Shown in pieces: positions 11,779 through 21,967 of a stretch of DNA of 64,000 bases. The translations under genes and the position numbers were made by a program. This DNA comes from Heterobasidion occidentale (lineage: Eukaryota; Basidiomycota; Agaricomycetes; Russulales; Bondarzewiaceae): NCBI GenBank assembly GCA_039111635.1, contig JBCAQO010000005.1, positions 744,001-808,000 of the forward strand, in the 5' to 3' direction. The notes under the pieces were generated by a model. It searched no databases. It was not told where the DNA came from and saw nothing but the letters and a program-made list of their open reading frames with translations. The stretch's first letter is position 1. Each line of letters opens with the position of its first letter.

Positions 11779-14700
11779 ATGACATGGGATGCTCTTCACG
11801 AGAGTTATACTTTGGATTTAAAGGTGAACCGCAATGTGGTTGACGCGCCGTTTGCGCTCCGTCGCAAACCTGGAACTCGAATGCCTACGGATCGCACTGA
11901 AGGTCCCTTGGATGGGTACAGCGTCTCGTCGGCGATCGCGAGGCGGAGGTCTTGGTCGCCGTGGTTGTTGCTCGGCATTGCTTCATCTCTCTTGACATAT
12001 ATGCTGCTTTTTCCTCATTCTGCGCCCCAAATCTGGTCGCGAAGCCTTGATGCTGCGCTTGATCTCAGCGCGCGCTATTATTCGGCACAGGCTGATGTGA
12101 ATACAGTTGGAGATGTAGACCTCGAGCCACCTCGGGAGTTATTCTCCTCCAACGGGCGCACAGACCAGGTTCAGTGGGACAACTACAGTCTGGTCCTGCA
12201 AGGACAGCGTGTTCTCATCTAGTAAGACCATCTCTTTCCCTCTTCAAGCCGATCCTCACGACGAGTCACAGTTCTGGCGAATTCCACACATACCGCTTGC
12301 CAGTGCCCTCTCTTTGGCCCGATATTCTGCAGAAGGTCAAAGCCGCCGGTCTGAACGCGATCAGCGTATACCTGCACTGGGGAGCGATCAACCCGGCCCC
12401 AGGCGTGATTGACTTCGACGGGTACCGCGCTGTGGAGCCATTGTACGAGGCCGCCAAAGCCGCTGGGATCTGGATCGTTTTGCGCCCTGGGCCGTACATC
12501 AATGCGGAGACGACTGCGGGCGGTATCGCACATTGGGTCACGAGCGAAATTGCGGGACCTTTGAGGACGAATGCGACTGACTTCAGGGCGTCGTGGCAAG
12601 ATTATATCCAGGGTGTCATCGAGCAGACTGCGCGGTATCAAATCACGGAGGGCGGGCCTGTTATTGGTGCGCACGTCTGATCATCAAGCTTTCTCTTGGA
12701 ATAACAACAGCTGGTCATTTTTTCAGCGATACAAATTGGTCGGTGCTTGTGTTTGAAACGGCGGTCTTGATAGCATTTTTTGATGCAGTTGAATTCTAGA
12801 CAACGAGTATTCTCAGAATGCGATCAGCGGTGCATACTTTTCGGAGCTTGAAGACGCCTACCATAACTCCTCTATCGTTGTTCCGCTCACCTATAATGAT
12901 CCCGGCGAACACAAAGGTTTCGTCAATGGGTCGGTGCGTGTCTATGACTGGGCGTCTCCATCGTGTCGCCGAATGCAATAATACATCTTGAACAGGGCGC
13001 CGTCGACATATACGGGTATGTTTTTCAGGGTGCATGATGATCGACACTGAGGGATGAATCGTATGATAAACAGATTGGACGCATATCCTCAAGGGTTTGA
13101 CTGTTCTCATCCTGACACCTGGAGCGCTGTGACGACCAATTATCATGACTATCATGAAGGTATGCTTGATGAACGTTTCTCACTCGGAGCAATAGCATTT
13201 ACGTTTACGTTTTAGGTACCAACCCCAGCCAGCCATGGTACTTCCCAGAGGTATTTCACTTCGACCATCATTTCAGAGACATACTAAGCCTGCGACTAGT
13301 TCCAAGGCGGCTCCTTCGATGCTTGGGGACCTACTGCTCCGGGTTACGAGAACTGCAGACAGTTGACTGGCGCTGCCTTCGAATCGGTATTCTATCGCAC
13401 TCTGTGGGCGTCTAATGCAAAGTTGATGAGTTTCTACATGCTCTACGGGTGCGTCCTATTACCGGTCTTTCTGCTTTGCGTTCAATCTGAATGTATGTTT
13501 TTCTTCTGTACCAGCGGCACATCGTGGGGAGGCATCCCTTTTCCTGGCGTCTATAGTGTGTATCTTTAATTTCTAGCTGACGCTGACGCTAAGCGAATTG
13601 ATATTTCCTAGCGTCCTACGACTATGGCAGCTCTATAGCGGAGAATCGTGCTCTCACTGACAAGTATACCGAGTTGAAGTTGCAAGGGCTATTTTTGCGA
13701 AGCTCCCCTGAATTTTACAAGACAGATTGGATTGGAAACAGCTCCAGCGTGGTGTCTGTCTCGAACACTGCAGCATTTGCCGTACTTTTGCGCAATCCCG
13801 ACACACGTTCGAGCTATTGGATAGTAAGGCAGACAAGTTCGACTTCGACGTGAGCTTCTTCCGTCTTCGCATTTAAATTGGCATCTTTTTTATCTTTTTT
13901 TGATCCCTTTAGTGCCACCATCAACTTCAACATGACCATTGACACCTCTGCTAGAACCCTCCAAATTCCCCAAGTAGTCTCTAGCATCACACTTAGCGGT
14001 CGCCAGTCTAAGGTCATCGTTGGCGACTACTCGTTCGGCACGCACTCATCGCTGCTTTACTCGACTGCATCTATCCTCTTCGCTGGCAAAATCGGGTCCC
14101 GCGATGTTTTATTCCTGTACGGCGATGCAGACCAAGAGCATGAGGCCTCTCTTGTCACACATGGACCTGCATCTATTCGAAGTGACTCGCCTTTTGTTTC
14201 GTTCACTGTATCATCTGGCTATCAAAGCGTCGTCAGCTTTTTGCCCGGGATTTCTGGCCTCGTGACCGTTTTTGACTCGCCTAGCCAGCTGGTCCTCTAC
14301 GCGGATACGGTCACCGCGGGGACGTTCTGGGCCCCTGTCCTTGCCAGCACGAACCCGCACGCGAATTACTGGCAGATCGGGACGAATTCGACGCTGCTCG
14401 TCGGCGGCCCGCATCTCGTGCGGAACGCGTCGCTTTCTGCATCTGGCACTCTCGCTCTCCGCGGCGATCTCAATTCCAGCGTGCGTCTGACTGTCATCGG
14501 GCCGCCTGAGGTGAGGAGAGTGACCTGGAACGGAGAGCCCGTCGACCCCGATTCGAACGCCGCCGAGCGCTTGACTTCCGTCGGCGGGTTCACGGGGCAG
14601 CTTGCGTTCAAGAGTGCGGTGCAAGGGATCAAGACGCCCGTGCTGAAGAACTGGAAATTCGCGAATAGTCTGCCAGAAGCAGACGTCGGGTTTGACGACT

Positions 14701-16050
14701 CTGAGTGGACGGTCGCGAATCATACCACGACAAACATCCCTTTCAAGCCGTTCTACGGCGATGGCAGGGTCTTGTATGGATGCGATTATGGATTGTACGC
14801 GCCCAGATCATCGAAGTATTCTTTCTGATTTCAATGTCATTTGGGTAGTTGCGAGAACACCGTCCTTTGGCGCGGGCACTTCAATGGGACTGCTGACGTG
14901 AAGTCAGCAAATTTATCCATCAACGGCGGAGAAGGTAGGTTGCAGATTCAATTATACTGTCTAATCACTGAACCACAAGTGATACAGCTTTTGCTGCGAG
15001 CGTCTGGCTCAATGATCAGTTCATCGGCACATCATACGGAAAGTAAGTAACAGAATGTTGGCGGAGCGCTTTCGCTGATGAAACTCGACGTCCAGCTCAA
15101 CAAATAACCGAAATATCTTGGAAGAAACAGATGATCTGTTTGTCTTCCCGAACGGATCGCTTCTGATTGGTCAGGACAATGTGATCACCATCGTTCAAGA
15201 TAACATGGGTCTCAACGAAACTGAAAGTAAGTGTAATTATATTTGGACATGGCATCTGCATCAACCACAGCACACATACAGGCAGTCCTGAGACCTCCAG
15301 ATCACCTCGTGGTGTCCGTGGTTTCAAGCTCAACAATGGCACATTTGCTGATTGGAAAGTCCAAGGCAAAGTTGGAGGATATACCAAGTATGATCGTGTT
15401 CGCTAATGAACTATCTGTCTTGACACTTGTTATCCTGCCATTTAGCTTCCCAGACAAGACCCGCGGCGTCATGAACGAAGGCGGCCTCTTTGGAGAACGC
15501 AAGGGATGGCACCTTCCGGGCTTCGACAGATCGTCTTGGGCCTCCCGTAGTCTCTCATCTGGTCTACCAAACGATAGTGCAGGCGTCGGATTTTTCGTGA
15601 CGACATTCGATCTGCGCGTACCCGACGGCTTCGATGTGCTCATGTCATTCAACTTTGACTTGACCCCCGCGCCCTACCGTGCGCTTTTGTTCGTCAACGG
15701 ATGGATGATGGGAAAGTTTGTAGCCAACCTTGGGTACGTGGCCAGAGACTAGAGGCGATATGCAGCTACGCCCTCTGACTACTCTTCTTCAATGTAGACC
15801 TCAATGGAAGTTCCCGGTGCATGAGGGCATCCTGGAGTATCAAGGGACAAAGTGAGAATGATTGCTCGGTTTTGATCCTGTTATCTTAACGTCTGCGCCT
15901 TTTCTCAGTACTATTGCTGTTGCGCTTTGGGCGATGGAGTCCGTTCCAATTTCTCCCCAGTTGAATGTCACTATCGACGCGGTGCTCGATGGAGGTGTAG
16001 GAAATGTGGTGGCAAACAATCCGCCGTGGACCTCTCGCGGACGGCCGTAA
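11779..16050 (+). CDS. GH35 beta-galactosidase, type II membrane-anchored
   Basis: Hydrolyses terminal beta-galactosyl residues. Eighteen exons all keep phase (about 1,098 residues): 11779-12221, 12272-12666, 12727-12738, 12800-12933, 12996-13015, 13074-13159, 13216-13250, 13300-13448, 13515-13555, 13612-13849, 13913-14794, 14849-14934, 14988-15042, 15096-15226, 15282-15387, 15446-15733, 15798-15851, 15909-16050. GH35 marks are HTYRLPVPSLWPD, YLHWGAINPAPG, LRPGPYINAE, the acid/base region QIDNEY and the nucleophile region YFPEFQGG; C-terminal beta-sandwich domains follow with ALLFVNGWMMGKF. Instead of a signal peptide, residues about 1-57 are polar with an RRR motif, then a single hydrophobic span (WLLLGIASSLLTYMLLF), implying a signal anchor. 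The acid/base motif is built from a 12-nt exon joined to exon 4. Confidence 0.95.
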
Positions 16051-16730
16051 TCGTATCTTCGTTCCTATATTGATGTCTCCTCACGACTTTCGACGCTGCG
16101 TTTTCTGCGGCTGTTCTTCTGTTTGCATGGCACGCTTTGCTGTTCCTGTGAATCTTTCGTTTTGAAGACCTCCATTCTCGGACTTCCTGAAACACAGCGC
16201 GGCTGTCTTCCGTGTTGGGTCAGCAGCGGACACTGCCTGGACTGATCGGCTGCGAGAATGGAGATGCATATCCATGTGTGATCAAACCGGACCACAGAAT
16301 GGCATGGACGATATGGACGACATATTATACGGTACACGGTCTGGGAATGATGCATGATGGGCCATGGATCACTGATTCCCTACATGGTCATGATGCAGAA
16401 AGGTGATTGGGACTTGTCCTTGAGACTGTTCAGAGGTAGTGTTCGTGATTTCTTTCGGTGAAACTCCGTATCTTCGACTACTGCTGTGATTTCGCTCATG
16501 AATACCTGTCCTAGACGCCAATAGAGGCATCAATGTAAGACTCCAAGCAGCCGGCAGTAGCACACCTAATGTATGAATTTGTCAGTCCAGTGCGGTCCTC
16601 TTTTTTGCATCTGCACCTCAAACCATTGCAACAACACCTCTTCTAAACAATTCGACTGCTCACAATTCGACGATATCCTCTCCGAGGCAGTTATATTATT
16701 ATGGTGCTCACTGGAATTGAGAAAAAGGAT
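16051..16730. other. Intergenic, no gene seen
   Basis: The 3' flank of the beta-galactosidase gene up to tRNA-Ala. No coding signal or repeat is recognised. Confidence 0.5.
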
Positions 16731-16823
16731 GGACGATGTGGGGGTCGAACCCACGACCTCACGCACCCAGTTTACGAAATCCGTAAATGCAAAGCGTGCG
16801 CGCTACCACTGTGCCAAACGCCC
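16731..16823 (-). tRNA. tRNA-Ala (anticodon TGC) with a 22-nt intron
   Basis: On the minus strand the acceptor GGGCGTT pairs with ATCGTCC, including the alanine identity pair G3-T70. The anticodon stem CACGC/GCGTG encloses TTTGCA...T with anticodon TGC. The T arm is GTGGG-TTCGACC-CCCAC. An intron at 16787-16766 follows position 37, the canonical site. The acceptor has one T6-T67 mismatch and the D stem an A12-C23 mismatch. A tRNAscan-type score would settle whether it is fully functional. Confidence 0.9.
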
Positions 16824-16949
16824 ATGTCTTTATTTCTTCCCAAATGATCCTATGCCAGTGCCATTATACATGGACTTTCATAGAATCCTGTTGGATTGTA
16901 GTGACAATTAATTGATGTCGATCTGTCCGTTTGCAGGAAGGAGTCTCAA

Positions 16950-19077
16950 TTATGCGACCCACTGGGTCAACCCTAAATTGTCCTTCGCCCTACGCATCGC
17001 CACAACGTCGTCTTTTATGTTTTCGAACGTGCCTTTCCTCTTCAAAAGTGCCCTATACCATGATGCTTGGCTGTGATTTTGTAACTAAGAATGGTGATTG
17101 ACGGTCAGTAACACATCGAGAAGGAACAATTCTTACCTGCTCGTGGATTTTATCGCTGGCCCTGTGGATGCCTATCGTCTGATCTGCCTCTAAGAGCTGG
17201 CGGACAAGTCTCCAGCAGTGGTCCCACTCGTCCGCAGTGAACCGATACTTTCCGGATGGCTGCGAACTGCTTGGAGGCTCCTGCACGGATACGGTGTTCG
17301 GCATGGATCCTGTCACAGAGGCAAGAATTTCGTCGAGATCGCTTTCGCTGATATCCCCGATGCTTGGTAACTCGTCGATCAAATTCAAGAAGTACGCGGC
17401 TTTTTCTGCGGAGACCCCCGTCGTCGCAGATACGTGGTCGTCCTCTCTTCTTGCTTGGCTGGACCTCGTCTGGTTTGTAGTCTTCGTATTCCAACAGTTG
17501 GCCGGCGTGGACGCAATCATGGACATAAGATGCTTGTATGACTGGTGTCTGGTAGGCAAGGGCTTGTGTGTACGAAAGCTCAAATGATGGCAGTTTTGGA
17601 TTCAAGATCGCAAAAGTGGCGGCAGCGATGTGGGATGTGATCTTTCCGCCATGTTTCTATGTTTGAAAGGATGATCAGCGTTGACCGCAATGCATCCAAT
17701 ACGCACTCACCTCGATAGCCCGGACAACCTCCGGGCTATAGTAAAGATCTGCTACGTAAAATGACAGTTGGTGGTCGGGCTCGATCATGAACAGCTTGTA
17801 CAACTCCGGTCGCTCAGCTGGCGGAGTTGATATCCAGGCTGTGTGACTCGGAGAGGCGAGGTTGACGCGTTGGGAATATGAAAAGGTGGAGGCCGCATAA
17901 GCGAGGATGCAGTCCCGTTGTCTCCGGGAAGGACAGGGTCGAGAAAAACAATCTCGTCCTCGTCTGGATAGGCATCCTTGTCTTGGGAACGTGATAGAAT
18001 AGGGAAGAAATCAACAAGAGTCTCCTGTCGTTCTTGTGAAGGTTCAAAAGATTGCGAGGATGACTCTGGCGGAGGGTTATAAGGTTGCAAGGACGGTTCT
18101 GGTAGATCGTGAGAGAGTTGTGAGGGCGGTACTGGTGAACGATCGCAAGGTTGGGAGGGCAGGTCTTGTGAGGTACGGCAGGGTGACGAGTTTGGTTTTG
18201 GAGAAGTATGATGGGATAATGAGGGCGGCTGGGGTGATGGATCAGGAACAGGAAGAGCGGCCAAAAAGGTTTCGAGAGGGGTTGTGTCGATATTGTGTTG
18301 TCGAGACAACGTTATTGCATTGTTTACGAAGCCGGTGATAGCGAGGATTGGATCGTGAGGGAAGTCTTCTTCCGGTATCGAGAAGGCTTGATCCCGAGAG
18401 AGTTGAGCACTAGTCCCTTGCGCAGACATACTGATTCATCCGCGGTGTATATAGACGCGTGAAAGGATGATCAAATTTCACGAATGGATGAGGGGGTGAC
18501 GATTCGCATATGACCTACCTCAATCCATGCTCAGATTTATTCGCCGAGTCCCTACTCGTTTCGTGGTCTTGTTTGGATGGATTGGAAGGTGGGCCACGAA
18601 CCTTACCGCTCTGACGTTCGTCCGCCTGGCCATCATCCCCATTGTCCTCTTCATCTGAAGGAATAGGGGCGCCGTCATCGATAGCCTGCAGTCCGCCCCA
18701 ATTTTCTGTTCGCAATAGCGCTCTGCCTGCGAAAAGAGATTGCTGGATCCAAGGATACTCCAAAACTGCGTCGGCATCGGTACCCCAGTCACGAAGAATC
18801 CGCTTTCCTGAAGCTCTGCTAGAGTTTATCAAAAACAAACTCGCATCTGCGGGTGCGTGGCATATCTCTGCCCCTGAGTTCTTCATGGGCCCACGCTTCA
18901 GCGCAACTACGACAAGTGGGTGAGATTCAGACTTACGCGCAGTGCACGAATTAACCGGACTCTCCTAGGTATACCGGTTATGTCCAAATAGATTTTCAGA
19001 GGTAACCCGGACGCGTCAATAAAAATACTGGGCCTCTCCAGGCTGTTCTGTGCTGTGTTTTCGTCGGTCAATGTCAT
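16950..19077 (-). CDS. BRCT-BRCT-Myb protein, Rap1/TERF2IP-like
   Basis: Probable telomere or chromatin protein. Exons: 19077-18937, 18895-18519, 18430-17711, 17656-17137, 17084-16950; about 630 residues. The N-terminal BRCT-like domain runs FIDASGLPLKIYLDI ... GAEICHAPADASLFLINS ... NWGG. A disordered Pro/Ser-Gln-rich linker follows, then a second BRCT-like domain (LSFYVADLYYSPEVV ... KHGGKITSHIAAATFAIL ... ASYVHDCVHAGQLLEYEDY), and a C-terminal Myb-like domain (KYRFTADEWDHCWRLV ... SQASWYRALLKRK). Two frame breaks are needed: one base apparently missing in CCC at 17914-17916 and one extra in CCCCC at 17415-17419. It is divergent from NOP12, with only 107 bases between the start codons. The domain order resembles fungal Rap1-type proteins, but no direct homology search was possible. 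Confidence 0.72.
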
Positions 19078-19184
19078 GGTGGCGTAAAGAGCAGCTCCGA
19101 AGTTCGACGCGTGAGACGAGGCCGACCAGGTGACTGGGAGGTCACACAGTGACACGCTCACTCTCTACTCCCCCGCTCAAAAAT
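19078..19184. promoter_or_regulatory. 107-bp bidirectional promoter (Rap1-like / NOP12)
   Basis: Only 107 bases separate two divergent ATG codons, each in a reasonable context (CACCATG on the minus side). Both genes must share this interval for core promoter elements and 5' leaders. I see no obvious TATA box. Confidence 0.6.
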
Positions 19185-21256
19185 ATGAGCTTCTCCTCCT
19201 TCCTCTTGAAGCCAATCAAGACTGCCAACAGCTCAAAGGGCGAGAAAGCTGCCTTAGACAAAGACCTCGATACTCTCTTCCGGTCTAGTGTGAGTTCCTA
19301 GAAACCTTGTTTAATTGGGCATCACGTTTATTAGAAAATGAGTGGTTAGGTTTCCCTACCTCACCGGAATGGAGGACCCATTCCCGGACCATCCAATGAT
19401 GCCGACAAAAAAAGAAAGCTCAGTTCTGATGCGAAAGGTCCGAACTCGATGTCGAAGAAACCAAAGTCCGTTTCTGTTCAAGATACCTCAGAAGATTCGA
19501 AGACACATCACCTACCCACTAGAAAGGTAAGAAGACCATCAAGTAGCAGAACCGCCTCTAAATCAAGACCTCGGAACACTGCCGACGAAGAAACAGACGA
19601 TGGGAACTTAGAAGACAATTATCTTGCTGGCCAGACAAAAACTGCGGAGGCGGAGGGCGAAGAAGAAGAAGCTGCAGGCGAGGGCGGCTCAATTGTGGGT
19701 GACTCGGATATTGAGGATGATCCGTCACAATTGGTGCATGAGTCTGTGTCAAAAAAGAGCGTGACCAAGGTGCGGGCGAAGAAGGTCAAGTACGTTCCCT
19801 CAGACGAGACACCGGAGCAGCGAAATTCACGGACAATCTTCGTTGGCAATGTCGCCATTGAAGTAGCCAAGAGCAAGGTTCGTTCTACGTTGTATCGTTC
19901 GATTCTAGGTATCTCATCTATTGGATCGACTTGAGCAGTCTGCTCTAAAACAGCTCAGGCGATTTATACTTTCCCACGTTCCGTCTGCCAAAATTGAATC
20001 GACACGACTCCGCTCCGTCGCATTCAAAAACCCCGTATCAAAACTCACTGACGACGGGGATGCATCGTCCAGTGCGAAAGCTCGCCCCTCCACCGAGTCA
20101 GCGGGCCGCACTCACGACCGTGATCGTGCCTCATCTTGGAGAGCATCCAATATATCCTCAGAGGAGAAGGAGAGGGAAAAGGAGAAGAAACGTCTGACCT
20201 CTCAGGAGAAAAAGCGTGTTGCGTTCATCAAGCACGAAATTCATGACGTTGCAGATTCTGTCAACGCGTACGTCGTATTTGCCCATACCCCTTCGACCGA
20301 AGTGCCTTCCAAGGCCCCCGCATCCGAGGCTTTGGGCCCGTATGAAGCTGCTCGTCTCGCCGTCGAAAGATGCAATGGTCTAGTATTCATGGAACGGACG
20401 CTACGCGTCGATCGAGTTGGTCGGACTACCGATGCGACAGGCAACAAGGGCGCAACGTCATTAGGGGACCCAAAGAAGACTGTATTCGTCGGAAATTTGG
20501 ATTTTGCCAGTAAGGAAGAAGATCTTAGAGTCTTCTTCGAAGGAGTGATCAGCGCTGAGCGTGGGCCGAGAGGTCTCAGTGGTGAAAAGCAGGAAGTGAG
20601 CGAGGAAGAGGACGAAGTAGACGAGGGAGACAAAGTCGACAGCACGAAGCCGAATACCTGGGTCATTAGTGTTCGCATCGTCAAGGACAAAGATACTCAA
20701 CTAGGGAAAGGTTTCGCCTACGTGCAATTTGCAGTAAGTTTTGATCATTAGTCTCGGTACGCTGATCATGACTTCTTTCTCACAGGATCGCGAATGCGTT
20801 GACGAGATTCTTGCCCTTGAAGAGGGAAAATTAAAGTTTGCAAAGCGTAAGCTGCGTGTCCAACGTTGTAAGACACTCCCAGGCGGCAAGGCCCCTGCCG
20901 CCAAAGTTTCTTCATTCTCCAAGACGTCGAAACCAACCAGAGCCTATGGCGCTTCTACCTCTGCCCCTGTTTCAATTCCCAAAGGAGACCCCACGCTTGG
21001 ACAAAGAGTTGCCCATCTGTCTAAAGAATCTCGCAAGCAGGTCAAGGCAACGGATGTGGATCGTGTCGCTCGACGCCTGGCGAAGAAGAAAGCCCGCAAT
21101 GCGCTTGCGAAGGCGGGCGTCAGAGAACACAAGAAGGATCGCGAGCGGGTGCGGAAGGGTACGAAGGACAAGCTGGGCGATGCCACATCCAAAACACAGA
21201 AGAAAGGGAGAGTCAGAAGCGAGCTGAGTGTAGCGAAGAGGAATAGGAAAAAGTAG
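19185..21256 (+). CDS. NOP12: Nucleolar RNA-binding protein Nop12
   Basis: Nop12-type protein with two RRM domains, acting in large-subunit rRNA (5.8S/25S) processing in the nucleolus. Exons: 19185-19289, 19350-19877, 19939-20733, 20786-21256, all in phase, about 632 residues. The N-terminal half is acidic and lysine-rich. RRM1 begins with RTIFVGNVAIEVAK and is interrupted by an intron and a charged insert. RRM2 contains KTVFVGNLDFASKEEDLRVFF and GKGFAYVQF. The C-terminus is strongly basic (KKKARNALAKAG, SVAKRNRKK), a usual nucleolar feature. No frame break was needed. Acidic and basic low-complexity tracts explain the many long antisense frames here. Confidence 0.9.
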
Positions 21257-21967
21257 TTTAGGGTTCTATCCTCTGGATGTTCAACCCGACGGGAATGAAT
21301 ATGCAATTTGTCTTGACAGAGTATCGATCAAAGGCCCCTGCAGGTAAGTGACTCCGTTACCGTCTGCCATCTGCAGACCGATACAGACTGTTCAGAACAC
21401 TCTAATAGCACAGGGACGTTGCGGAGCGTCTCAGATACTGCCAATAGCCAGCTTTGTCCCTGTTTGTCTATCACCGAAACCATCAACCGCTTGTGACGTC
21501 CCGATCTGATGGTGTTCATGCTCTGTTACAGTTGCTTTCATTGCAACCGACACCTGTATAGCATTGACGCCGACTGAAATGTTAAAGGTATTAGGCCCTG
21601 TTTATGTTCTCGTATGGCATGACTTCTTTCACTCGCTTGAGAAGTTACCTAGCACGCCCATCACCTTTTGGTTGTTGCGGATGTGTACAACATCTCTTCA
21701 GCTTCTGATACTGATTAGCCATCCAAGATCATTCCCAACTTCGCCAATTGTGGTAGACACATCACTCGGTGTTGGGTAATACCGGCTCACAATCAGGCAT
21801 TCAAAGCGGACGTATGGGGCGCCAGGCGCTGAATCATACATCTACAGCAGTGCAAAGATCTGGTTCTGAACGCGCACAGGGTCTCGAGCCTTTGAGCGCT
21901 CTTTTCTATGAGTATAAAGTGCTCCGGCCTTCCAAAGCCCCGTCAACGCATCGCCAGTGTCCTTTCC
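21257..21967. other. Intergenic with putative TATA box at 21913-21919
   Basis: About 700 bases between NOP12 and the FAD oxidase. No gene is supported. TATAAAG at 21913-21919 lies about 50 bases upstream of the oxidase ATG. Confidence 0.45.
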
